The notes under the pieces: model-generated
What the model saw: only the letters and a program-made list of their open reading frames with translations
Database searches by the model: none
What the model was told of the DNA's origin: nothing
Program-made: the position numbers and the translations under genes
Assembly: GCA_963790405.1 (NCBI GenBank)
Contig: CAWBOJ010000005.1
Span: 310,001-374,000, forward strand
Origin: JBGSMX01 sp963790405
GTDB lineage: Bacteria; Actinomycetota; Coriobacteriia; Anaerosomatales; JAGXFU01
Direction: 5' to 3'
DNA: 64,000 nt
Shown: one piece after another, positions 1-8,276 of the stretch
How the letters are laid out: the number at the start of each line of letters is the position of its first letter
Numbering within the stretch: the stretch's first letter is position 1

Positions 1-639
1 GAGAACGTTGAGTTCCCGGTTGTCGAGGGATCCGAGATTCCGCCTGCGCCCGTCGTGGAGATGGAAGACATCGGCATCGAGCTCGTCGATCTTGGTCTCG
101 AGGAACTGAGAACCGATGTCGAACCTGTGCTCGAGGACGTTACCCAAGACGTTGAAGACGGCATTGAGGCGACGCCCGAGGTCGAGCCGGAGATCGGCGA
201 AATGGATTCCGTCGTGGAGTATCTCGAAGATGAGACGCTCATAGGAGCTGTGCAGCAGGAAGAGGAGACCCCATCCGCCCCCGACTTCTCTGACATTCTG
301 GAGTCGCTGGATCTGGAAGGGGAGGAACCGGAAGCGACCGAGCAGTTGGAGGTTGTCTCCACCGCAGGATTCAACGACGAGGTGGAAGAGGCTCCTGCCG
401 CTGGGGTGATCTCTACCGACGCGTTCTTGGCCGACATCGGCGCAGACGATCTCAACGTCGGTCTCTCGGGTGGCCTTGGCGCCGAACTGAGCGCATTGAC
501 GGGTGCTGGCGGGACACGACGTCCTGCGGCGAGCGTGAACAAGATCCCCGAGCCCGGTGGATCCCTGGAGCTGCACCGTGACCACACGGTCGACAAGGAA
601 CTCCTGAAGAAGATCATCGAGGGCATCGAGAAGCTATGA
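1..639 (+). CDS. Acidic protein of unknown function, 5' truncated
   Basis: The reading frame is open from base 1 without a stop, so the gene starts upstream of the window. The first ATG inside the window at 55 is not necessarily the start. The visible part is about 212 residues, very rich in Glu and Asp, with a short Gly/Ala-rich stretch near the middle and a basic/hydrophobic helical C-terminus ending LKKIIEGIEKL. I recognise no family. It lies 19 nt upstream of a small Ras-like GTPase and at the head of a type IV pilus region. It may therefore be a partner of that GTPase, with the C-terminal helix as a docking element, but that is inference only. Confidence 0.7.
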   Translation, partial: ENVEFPVVEGSEIPPAPVVEMEDIGIELVDLGLEELRTDVEPVLEDVTQDVEDGIEATPEVEPEIGEMDSVVEYLEDETLIGAVQQEEETPSAPDFSDILESLDLEGEEPEATEQLEVVSTAGFNDEVEEAPAAGVISTDAFLADIGADDLNVGLSGGLGAELSALTGAGGTRRPAASVNKIPEPGGSLELHRDHTVDKELLKKIIEGIEKL

Positions 640-658
640 CCGAGAAAAGGGCATTCGA

Positions 659-1186
659 ATGCAGTCTGTGAAAGTCGTCGTCACCGGTCCGTTCAATGCA
701 GGGAAGACGACGTTCATTAAGGCCGTCAGTGAGATAACGGTTCTCTCCACGGAGCGTCAGGTGTCCGATGTCTCGGGCGAGGGGACGGGCGAGACGACGG
801 TTGCGATGGACTTCGGGCGGATCACCATATCCGACGACGTGGTCCTCTATTTGTTCGGCACGCCAGGCCAGGAGCGATTCTCATTCATGTGGGAGACGCT
901 GTCCGAAGGCATGCTCGGCTTCGTGCTGCTCGTGGATGTAGTCGATGACGAGACCTTCGCTGATGCCAAGACGATGATTGATTTCTTCAAGGAGATGTCT
1001 GATGTGCCGTTCGTCGTGGCGGCAAACAAAGTCGCGGCCGACGACACCAATACCATCCGGCAGATCAGAGACTCACTGGGACTTGAGGATGAAGTGCCGC
1101 TGCTGCCCGTGGACGCACGGGAGAAGGACTCGGTGAAGGCTGTGTTGCTCGGGCTGCTGTACGAGATCCTGGAGAGCATGGGATAG
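659..1186 (+). CDS. Small Ras-like GTPase of the CvnD/MglA-like group
   Basis: A 175-residue single-domain G protein. The P-loop is GPFNAGKTTF near residues 10-19, the switch I region contains TTVAMDFG, G3 is FGTPGQERF, and the G4 position reads NKVA instead of the usual NKxD. This signature matches the actinobacterial conservon GTPase CvnD and is related to Myxococcus MglA. Such proteins cycle between GTP and GDP with a Roadblock/LC7 partner; no such partner is visible here, but the upstream flank is cut off. The ATG at 659 has an AAAGGG ribosome site 8 nt upstream. The downstream gene starts 1 nt after its stop. Its position directly before pilus motor genes suggests control of pilus placement or activity. 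Confidence 0.85.
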   Translation: MQSVKVVVTGPFNAGKTTFIKAVSEITVLSTERQVSDVSGEGTGETTVAMDFGRITISDDVVLYLFGTPGQERFSFMWETLSEGMLGFVLLVDVVDDETFADAKTMIDFFKEMSDVPFVVAANKVAADDTNTIRQIRDSLGLEDEVPLLPVDAREKDSVKAVLLGLLYEILESMG

Positions 1187-1187
1187 G

Positions 1188-2463
1188 GTGGATACGCGGC
1201 TGTATATCCTGGCCGGTACCTTCCTCTTCCTCGTTGTCTCCCTCATCTACCTGGTGGCGGCGGTAACGAGGTCTCGCAGGATGCCCGATTTCCCTCCGAT
1301 CCAGCCGCAAGCCGATTGGCCGATGCTCAATGCTGCACCGCTGGAACTGGAGGTTGCGGCCTCGCTGGACAAGACGTTCGCCGAGCCCACAGGGGGAATG
1401 GCTGCCGTACTGAAGACGCCGCTGCGAACTGGCCAGTGGCGTCCCGATGCTCCGGAAGCAAGGTTGCCAAGGACGAGTACCGTCGATGACTACTGGGACA
1501 CGCTCATCGACGAGGACGCGTTGCTCGTGAAACCGGTGTCGGCGCAGTCAAGTGTTCGCGAGCTGTGGCCCGATGCACCACCGGAGCATTCGATCGTGCA
1601 GCCGCCGATTCAACCCGTTCAGGCCGAGGAACCGCGCTCGCCTGTGCCAGTGGCGTTCGAAGAGCCGCCCCTCGAAGAACTCGACACAGAATACACTGCA
1701 GTGCACGCCTCCCATCCGGAGGCGCGGAAGATAGACGACATAGTCGCTGAGCTGGAATCTGAGCCCGAAAGAGTTGCTGTTGCGGTGCCGGAGCCGGTGT
1801 CTGCTCCCGCATCGGGAGTCATGCCGGTACCACAGCCCGAGACACCTCTGCCGCCTGTGTCTGCCATTGAGCCGGAGCCGGAGCCCGTGCCCGTCGTTGT
1901 CGTTCCCGAACCCGAACCTGTGCCGGTTGCTCCCGCTCCCGCGCCCGTGCCGGAGCCCGTGCCCGTCGTTGCCGTTCCCGAGCCCGAACCTGTGCCGGTT
2001 GCTCCCGCTCCCGCTCCCGCGCCCGTGCCGGAGCCCGTGCCCGGTCGTTGCCGTTCCCGGTCCCGAGCCCGAACCTGTGCCGGTTGCCCCCGCGCCCGTG
2101 CCGGAGCCCGTCGTTGTCGTTCCCGTGCCGGCACCGGTTGCGACCGAGCCGCTGACGGCTGCGCGTTCGGTGGCACACGCCCGGCCGGCTGTGGTTAGCC
2201 ATGTCTCGCCTCCAGTCGCGAGCCCGGCCCCCTCCGTCTCGGGGACAACACCACGACCGGCAACAAGAGCAGCCGTAGTGTCCACTGAGGCTGCGGTGCC
2301 CACCGTTTCGGGCGAGATTCCTGCTCACGAGCTCGTCGCACCGATTGAGATGTGGTTTGGTGACACGCGGATCGGAGTGAAGGCGGGGACGAAGACCTAC
2401 GATCGCTTCCAGAAGATTGCGCGTGTGCTCTTTGACGACCTCAAGCAAGCGACCCCACGGTGA
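1188..2463 (+). CDS. Membrane-anchored Pro-rich repeat protein (single frameshift)
   Basis: The GTG start lies 1 nt after the GTPase stop, which implies coupled expression. The protein has one N-terminal transmembrane segment (about residues 5-27), a low-complexity linker and Pro/Val/Glu/Ala repeats between about 1880 and 2130. A compact C-terminal domain of about 55 residues follows, containing IEMWFGDTRIGVKAG. The frame changes near 2041-2044, where one repeat copy reads cccggtcg while the preceding copies read cccgtcg. Removing one base gives a 424-residue protein that ends at 2463. The architecture resembles linker proteins such as FimV/TonB-type spacers, but I see no homology that names it. 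A pilus-assembly or polarity scaffold is possible from context. Confidence 0.65.
1881..2130 (+). repeat. Imperfect tandem repeat encoding a Pro-rich spacer
   Basis: Units starting with gagcccgt begin at 1881, 1953, 2031 and 2104. The spacings are 72, 78 and 73 bases. The first two are multiples of three; the third is not, which pins a one-base insertion to the third unit. The translated unit is mostly Pro, Val, Ala and Glu. Confidence 0.85.
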
Positions 2464-2573
2464 TCCCAGCGGCCGTGCGTGCCGTTCCCATCTGGTTGTC
2501 GTACGATAATCCCGTCACGAAGCGGCGCTCGCGTATGCGATGCGCCTTCGCACCGTAGAAGAGGGATGCAGTA

Positions 2574-4249
2574 GTGGCGGAAGCGGGACAGCGACTCGGC
2601 CAGCTGCTCATGCGAGCCGGGATCATCACCGATCGACAGCTCACTGACGCGCTTGAGGTTCATAACGCCACAGGGAGTCCGCTGGGGCGTGTTCTCGTTG
2701 ACCTCGGATATGCCACCCAAGGCGCCATTCTCGCGGTCATGGCCGCCCAGATCGGAATCCGGTACATCGATTTCTCGGAACACAGGCCCGATCCCAACGC
2801 CATTGCCGTCGTGCCGCGCGAACTCGCTGAGCGCTACATTCTCATGCCGTTCGAGGTCAACGATGAGAACGAGTTGGTCGTGGCAATGGCCGATCCCCAG
2901 AACGTGCTGGCACTCGATGACTTGCGGATCATCACAGGCTACGAGATCAGACCCGCCATCTCGACCAAGGACGACATCGTGTCGGCCATCGAGGACTACT
3001 ACAAGATCGCCGAGGAGACTGAAGCGGATCAGTTCATCGGCAGCGAGGATGTCGACGACAGCGAGCTGGAGTCACTCACCGATGTCACCTCTGATGCGCC
3101 GATCGTCAAGCTCGTGAACTACATCATCCAGAAGGCCGTATGCCGATCGAGCGTCGGACATACACATCGAGCCGCAGGAGTCGGACCTTCGAGTTCGCTA
3201 TCGCGTAGACGGCGTGCTCCACGAGGTCATGCGCAGCCCCAAAGCTGTGCAGGCGTCGATCATCAGCCGTTTCAAGATCATGGCGGACATGGACATCGCC
3301 GAGTCTCGCAAGCCGCAAGACGGGCACTGCGCCATCACTATCGGGGTTCACAAGTTGGACTTCCGGGTTTCGACGCTTCCGACCGTGTACGGCGAGCGGG
3401 TCGTTCTGCGAATCCTTCGCAAGGACTCGATCCTGCTCCAACTGTCCGACCTCGGATTCCTGCCGGGGACGCTCGAACGGTTCCAGGCTTCGTTCACCAA
3501 GCCCTACGGGGCGATTCTGGTCACCGGCCCGACTGGTTCGGGAAAGTCGACGACACTCTATGCGGCCATCAACGTGCTCAACGCGCCCGAGAAGCACATC
3601 ATCACCGCCGAGGATCCGGTTGAGTACCGTCTGCCGGGGGTGAATCAGTGCCAGGTGAACCCCAGGGCGGGCCTGACGTTCGCGAGAGCGCTGCGGTCCT
3701 TCCTACGGTGCTCGCCGGATATCATCCTTGTCGGCGAGATTCGCGACCAGGAGACCGCGCAGATCGCTATCGAGTCGGCACTGACCGGTCACCTGGTTCT
3801 CTCGACGCTCCACACGAATGACGCTGCCGGCGCTATCACGCGACTCATCGAGATGGGAGTCGAGCCGTTCCTGGTGTCCTCGGCGGTCGACTGTATCCTC
3901 GCGCAACGGTCTGACCCGACGGCTGTGCTCTGACTGCAAGGCCGAGTGGAAGCCGAAGCCGCAGGTGCTGATCGATGCAGGCTACCGCGAGGACAATCTG
4001 CCCGAGACGATCTTCAAAGCGGTTGGCTGCAAGAAGTGCGGCAACACCGGGTACCGGGGACGAATGGGCGTTCACGAGGTCATGCTGCTGTCCGAGGAGA
4101 TCAGCAGATTGACAGTCGATGAGGCAACTGCCGACGAGATCAAGCGCGTTGCTATCAAGGAGGGTATGCTCACTCTGCGTGAGGATGGTCTCGAGAAGGT
4201 GCGAATGGGACAGACATCTATCGAGGAGATCGTGCGCGTGATCGTCTAG
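2574..4249 (+). CDS. pilB: Type IV pilus extension ATPase PilB/GspE (two frameshifts)
   Basis: This hexameric ATPase powers pilin polymerisation at the inner face of the membrane. The GTG start opens an MshEN-type N-terminal domain (GQLLMRAGIITDRQL). The catalytic domain contains Walker A GPTGSGKSTT, an Asp box (PDIILVGEIRDQETA), a His box (STLHTNDA) and a four-cysteine zinc site (CSDC...CKKC). The frame shifts by +1 near 3138-3141 and again near 3909-3911; in both places an adjacent frame continues the family sequence exactly. Removing two bases gives 557 residues, the normal length. It is followed by pilT after a 37-nt gap. The indels are most simply sequence errors, but real inactivation cannot be excluded from this sequence alone. 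Confidence 0.9.
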
Positions 4250-4286
4250 GGGTGATTGTGAACGTCACAGAGAGGGGTCTGTGTCG

Positions 4287-5351
4287 ATGCGAGATCTGAA
4301 CGAGTTGCTGCTTGAAGTACTGGAGCGGGGGGGCTCAGACTTGCACATCACGGTGGGTGTTCCGCCGATGATGCGATTGAATGGACGGCTGACTCCACTC
4401 GAACCAGGGTCCTTGACCGCCAAGGAAACGCGAGAGTCTGTCTACACGATGATGACGGAGGACCAGCGCGCAGCTCTGGAACGCGATTGGGAGTTCGACT
4501 TCGCGTATTCGATTCCGGGTCGTGCTCGCTTCCGAGTGAACGCATACTTCCAGCGCAACAGCGTGGGTGCTGCGTTCCGGCTCATACCGATGGAGATCAG
4601 GAGTGTTCGCGAGCTCGGGCTTCCGCCGATTCTCGAGGAGCTCGCTCTCAAGCCGCGGGGGCTGGTGCTTGTCACGGGTCCCACCGGCTCGGGCAAGTCC
4701 ACAACGCTTGCAGCGATGATCGACTTCGTGAATGAGAACCGCGAGGATCACATCATGACGGTCGAAGATCCGATCGAGTATCTTCACAATCATCGAAAAG
4801 CGATGATCAACCAGCGCGAGGTCGGGGCGGACACGAAGTCGTTTGCGAACGCCCTGAAGTTCGTGTTGCGCCAGGATCCAGACGTCATCCTCATCGGGGA
4901 GATGCGCGATCTCGAGACCGTCGCGGCTGCACTGACCGCTGCCGAGACGGGACATCTGGTCTTTGCCACGCTACATACGCAGGATGCGACTCAGACTGTC
5001 GATCGTGTCATCGATGTGTTCCCGCCCTACCAGCAGCAGCAGATCCGCGTTCAGTTGTCAGGCACTTTGCAGGGCATCGTCAGTCAGCAGCTCCTGCCGA
5101 CGGCCGACGGATGCGGTCGCGTCGTTGTCTCGGAGGTGCTGATACCTACTTCAGGTATCCGCAATCTCATCCGGGAGGGGAAGACCCATCAGCTTGCGAC
5201 GGCCATGCAAACTGGCAGTCAGCACGGAATGGTAACGATGGACAGCTCACTGGCCGATAGATACAGGCAAGGTATGATTACCTTGGAGACGGCGATGCAG
5301 CGCGCTGTCGATCCGGGAGTTCTCAAGACGCTGCTCAACAGGATGGTCTGA
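4287..5351 (+). CDS. pilT: Pilus retraction ATPase PilT
   Basis: An intact 354-residue PilT. It has an N-terminal PAS-like domain (SDLHITVG), Walker A GPTGSGKSTT, Walker B/Asp box PDVILIGEMRD, His box ATLHTQDA, and the PilT-specific AIRNLIREGK-like motif (here GIRNLIREGK) near the C-terminus. It depolymerises pili and so powers twitching and DNA uptake. I prefer ATG 4287 because the AGAGGGG ribosome site lies 9 nt upstream; the GTG at 4281 leaves only 3 nt. An intact PilT between a shifted pilB and a shifted pilC argues that the locus is functional. Confidence 0.93.
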   Translation: MRDLNELLLEVLERGGSDLHITVGVPPMMRLNGRLTPLEPGSLTAKETRESVYTMMTEDQRAALERDWEFDFAYSIPGRARFRVNAYFQRNSVGAAFRLIPMEIRSVRELGLPPILEELALKPRGLVLVTGPTGSGKSTTLAAMIDFVNENREDHIMTVEDPIEYLHNHRKAMINQREVGADTKSFANALKFVLRQDPDVILIGEMRDLETVAAALTAAETGHLVFATLHTQDATQTVDRVIDVFPPYQQQQIRVQLSGTLQGIVSQQLLPTADGCGRVVVSEVLIPTSGIRNLIREGKTHQLATAMQTGSQHGMVTMDSSLADRYRQGMITLETAMQRAVDPGVLKTLLNRMV

Positions 5352-5374
5352 ATTCAGCAAGGGAGCGGCTCGAA

Positions 5375-6587
5375 ATGGCGACCTTCAACTACTCGGTACG
5401 AGACAAAGCAGGCAAGATCGTCAAAGGGACCCTGGACGGCGACAGCCGCGAGGCGGTCAGCGCGAAGCTGCGCCAAATGGGCTATATCATCCTCGAACTC
5501 GATCAGAAGGGCGCGCTGGCTTCTCTCGGCTCAGCTGAAGCTCGGGGGTCGCGTCAAGAGCAAGGACGTGCAGATCTTCGCGCGGCAGTTTGCGACGATG
5601 ATCAACGCCGGACTCTCACTCACGAAGTGCCTGTCGATTCTGGCGACGCAGACCGAGAGCGATGTACTCGAAGAAGTGATTCAGCAGGTCGCCAAGGATG
5701 TCGAGGCGGGGCAGTCCCTGTCCGACTCGATGAGCAAGCACCCGAAGACCTTCCCGCCGATCTTCGTGAACATGGTCCGGGCAGGAGAGACCGGTGGTGT
5801 GCTTGGATGAGGTTCTCGTACGCGTCGCGGACCTGTTCGAGGCTGAAGGCGCGCTGAAGGCCAAGATCAAGTCGGCGATGACCTACCCGATGGCTATGGG
5901 CGGTCTCGTGTTCGTCATTCTCGGAGCGATGATGATCTTCGTCGTGCCGATCTTTGAGGAGATGTTCTCGTCATGGGCGGCGAACTCCCGTTCATGACCC
6001 AGTTCCTGGTCGATGCTTCGGATTTTGTAGCGGGCATGGGGGGCATCGTGACGGTCGGGGTGACGGTCGGTCTTGTGTTCGCCGTTCGTGCCTGGGTCGG
6101 TACCGAGTCGGGTCGCTTCATTTGGGACGGGATGAAACTCAGGATGCCGGTGGTCGGCGGTCTGGTGCGGAAGATCTCTCTGGCCCGGTTCACGCGAACC
6201 TTCGGCACTCTCGTGGCTGCGGGTGTGCCGATCTTGTCCGCTCTCGACATCGTTGCTGATACGGCCGGCAATGAGGTCGTCTCACGCGAGGTCAAGAAGA
6301 GTCGTTCGGCGATCAAAGAGGGCGAGACGATTGCCAAACCGCTGTCGGAGTCGAAGTTGTTCCCTTCGATGCTCGTTCAGATGATCTCCGTTGGCGAAGA
6401 AACGGGAGCGCTCGACGCGATGCTCAACAAGATCGCGGATTTCTACGACGAAGAGGTGGGAACGGCGGTCGATGGTCTGACGTCGCTGATCGAACCGATG
6501 ATGATGGTTGTCCTGGGTATTATCGTTGGGGCCATGGTCATCGCACTGTATCTTCCGATGTTCAACGTCATCTCCCTGGTTCAGTAG
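5375..6587 (+). CDS. pilC: Type IV pilus inner-membrane platform protein PilC (three frameshifts)
   Basis: A GspF/PilC family protein that couples the cytoplasmic ATPases to pilin insertion. The N-terminus (FNYSVRDKAGKIVKGTLDG) is typical. Two T2SSF repeats follow: one around 5568-5990 (FARQFATMINAGLSLTKCL) and one around 6180-6587 (RFTRTFGTLVAAGVPI), with three membrane segments. The frame changes near 5515-5534 (+1), 5803-5808 (+1; the expected reading is GGVLDEVL) and 5970-5976 (-1; the expected reading is MFSSxGGELPF). Correcting all three gives 403 residues, the family length. The start ATG has AAGGGAG 9 nt upstream. No stop-codon decay is seen outside the shifts. Confidence 0.87.
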
Positions 6588-6625
6588 GTGGCCAAAGGTC
6601 CGATCTCACTTGACGAACACTGCGA

Positions 6626-6649
6626 ACGGGCCGCTTTCGGGCGGTCCGT
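6626..6649 (+). terminator. GC-rich hairpin after pilC
   Basis: A 9-bp stem (acgggccgc / gcggtccgt, one G-T pair) with a 6-base loop lies 38 nt past the pilC stop. There is no U-run behind it, so it could be a weak terminator or an mRNA-stabilising hairpin separating pilC from the pilin transcript. Confidence 0.4.
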
Positions 6650-6693
6650 CCTGTGTTCCACGTCACGTTTATCGGGAAGTTCTAAGAATTTCC

Positions 6694-6720
6694 TAAAGTA
6701 CCCTGAGTGCAGCCCGATAA
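6694..6720 (+). promoter_or_regulatory. Sigma-28 (FliA/SigD/WhiG-type) promoter for the major pilin
   Basis: The sequence TAAAGTAC at 6694-6701, an 11-base spacer, and CCCGATAA at 6713-6720 match the sigma-28 consensus TAAAGTTT-N11-GCCGATAA. The TAAA core is perfect, spacing is perfect, and 7 of 8 bases of the -10 match. It lies 76 nt before the pilin ATG and there is no comparable sigma-70 element nearby. Confidence 0.65.
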
Positions 6721-6796
6721 TGAAGTTGTAGGGAAACGGTGGCCAAACGGGCTGCCGACGTTGGCCCCGAGAGGGGTAGAAGGAGGTGCGAAAGCC

Positions 6797-7162
6797 ATGA
6801 GGTTCCGTAGAGATGAGGGCTTCACCCTCGTTGAGCTGATGGTGGTCGTGCTTATTATCGGTATTCTTGTTGCAATCGCGATTCCCGTCTTCAACAGCGC
6901 TCGTGCTACCGCTTGGCTGCGTTCGTGCCATGCGAACCAGCGGACGATCGAGGGCGCCTGCCAGACGATGCAGGCTGACACGGGCTCGCTGCCCGCGGAC
7001 ATGGCTGCTTTGATGGCTGGCGGCACGTACATCAAGACCGCGCCCGAGTGCCCGCGCCCGGGCTCTTCGGCTGCCACGGGCTACACCCTGAATGCAGCCG
7101 GTGACACCGTTGACGACTGCACGGGCGGCACCGATGGTGGCGCCGACCACGATCACTTCTAG
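6797..7162 (+). CDS. pilA: Major type IV prepilin (PilA-like)
   Basis: A 121-residue class III signal protein. The 8-residue leader MRFRRDEG is cut before Phe, giving mature FTLVELMVVVLIIGILVAI with Glu at position 5, needed for subunit docking. The pilin stalk helix is followed by a small globular domain with four cysteines and an unusual Asp/His-rich end (GADHDHF). ATG 6797 is favoured by the strong AGGAGGTG ribosome site 8 nt upstream; a longer in-frame start at 6707 would put 30 residues before the leader and is rejected. The strong ribosome site, its own promoter and a strong terminator mark it as the abundant structural pilin. Confidence 0.9.
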   Translation: MRFRRDEGFTLVELMVVVLIIGILVAIAIPVFNSARATAWLRSCHANQRTIEGACQTMQADTGSLPADMAALMAGGTYIKTAPECPRPGSSAATGYTLNAAGDTVDDCTGGTDGGADHDHF

Positions 7163-7200
7163 GATCTAGCGAACAAGGCCGCTTTTCGAAGCGGTACCAG

Positions 7201-7230
7201 AGGGCCGGCGCGATAGCGCCGGCCCTCTTT
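7201..7230 (+). terminator. Strong intrinsic terminator after the pilin gene
   Basis: A perfect 11-bp GC-rich stem (agggccggcgc / gcgccggccct) with a GATA loop is followed by cttt. It lies 38 nt after the pilin stop. A second small hairpin (ccgctt / aagcgg) sits just before it at 7179-7194. Confidence 0.85.
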
Positions 7231-7328
7231 GCGTGCGCGTTGTACGCCGCATCTCGCATCGTCGACAGCCATGGGACACAGCGTGTACGCTGTGCTTCGC
7301 ATCGATTCGGCTTGCGTAAGGACGTGGC

Positions 7329-8153
7329 GTGGACTACGTGTTCTTCAACAGTGCGCTGTTTGTGTTGGGGCTTGCGTTCGGCAGTTTCGCGAACGTGGTG
7401 ATCTGGCGTTTCCCACGTGGTGAGTCACTGTCGACGCCTGGGTCGCATTGTCCGTCGTGCGGGCACCCCATCAGATGGTTCGATAACGTGCCGGTTGCCT
7501 CATGGCTCCTACTGCGTGCGCGATGTCGTGATTGCGGCGGGCGGATATCGTTCAGGTATCCCGCAGTCGAACTCACGACTGCTCTGATGTGGCTCGCGTG
7601 CGGCATGAGGTTCGGGCTGTCGGCAGGCGCTATCGTTGCCGCTCTCATGTGCTATTTGTTGCTGATCCTCGCGGCGATTGATTTCGACACGTTGCGTCTG
7701 CCCAATGCGATTGTGGGGATTCTTGGCGGAGTGGGCGTGGTGGCAGTGCTGGCAAGTCAGTTCGGTGGGCTCGATGCGGCGCCGCTTACGTCAGCGGGCG
7801 GATCGCTGGCCTCGCCGGTAGGGGCGATGCTTGTCGGCTCGCTGGCGAGCGGCGGTCTGAGTCTGGGGATTGCGCTGGCCTATCGTGGAATCCGAGGGCG
7901 AAGCGGGTTCGGAATGGGCGATGTGAAGCTGCTGATTGCTCTGGGTCCTTACCTGGGCATATACAGCATTGCCGTGCTGTTCTTGGGCAGTATCTTGGGG
8001 GCCGCATGGGGAGTGGCTGTGGCATTCAGGCAAGAAGAAGGCCTCTCGGCGAAGATTCCGTTCGGTCCGTTTCTCGCACTGGCGGCCGTCGTTCTCGCTT
8101 TCGCGGGTCCGGCCTTGTGGGGTTGGTATGCAGCACTTGTGGGTCTGGCCTAG
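7329..8153 (+). CDS. pilD: Prepilin peptidase PilD
   Basis: A 274-residue membrane aspartyl protease and N-methyltransferase that cuts prepilin leaders at the cytoplasmic face. The N-terminal domain has GLAFGSFANVVIWR, then two CxxC pairs (CPSC and CRDC) of the zinc-binding methyltransferase region. The peptidase core has its catalytic aspartates in AIDFDTLRLPN and FGMGDVKLL. About seven to eight membrane segments are visible. The GTG at 7329 directly precedes the hydrophobic first segment. It lies between the major pilin and three other prepilin-like genes, all presumably its substrates. Confidence 0.93.
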   Translation: MDYVFFNSALFVLGLAFGSFANVVIWRFPRGESLSTPGSHCPSCGHPIRWFDNVPVASWLLLRARCRDCGGRISFRYPAVELTTALMWLACGMRFGLSAGAIVAALMCYLLLILAAIDFDTLRLPNAIVGILGGVGVVAVLASQFGGLDAAPLTSAGGSLASPVGAMLVGSLASGGLSLGIALAYRGIRGRSGFGMGDVKLLIALGPYLGIYSIAVLFLGSILGAAWGVAVAFRQEEGLSAKIPFGPFLALAAVVLAFAGPALWGWYAALVGLA

Positions 8154-8196
8154 GAGACTGCTGTGTGACCTGCGTCGCAGAGTCGCATTCGGCTAC

Positions 8197-8224
8197 TCAA
8201 GAGAGCCGATGAGTGTGCCGATAC
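8197..8224 (+). promoter_or_regulatory. Possible second sigma-28-type promoter
   Basis: TCAAG at 8197-8201 and GCCGATAC at 8217-8224, with 16 bases between TCAA and the -10 octamer, resemble the WhiG/SigD arrangement TAAA-N15/16-GCCGATAA. It lies 52 nt before the large pseudopilin start. The match is weaker than at 6694. Confidence 0.35.
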
Positions 8225-8276
8225 TTCAGCTGGAGGGGTATGCGATGTGTGCCCCCTATGTATGGTGAGGTGTGAG

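Noticed and set aside
2505..2510. GATAAT before pilB as a sigma-28 or sigma-70 promoter
   Set aside because: No TAAA or TTG element is present at the correct distance, unlike the pilin promoter at 6694.
5800..5812. Programmed +1 frameshifting as in prfB at the pilC stop (ctt gga tga)
   Set aside because: There is no ctt-tga slippery pair and no upstream Shine-Dalgarno-like stimulator; other indels in the window share no motif.
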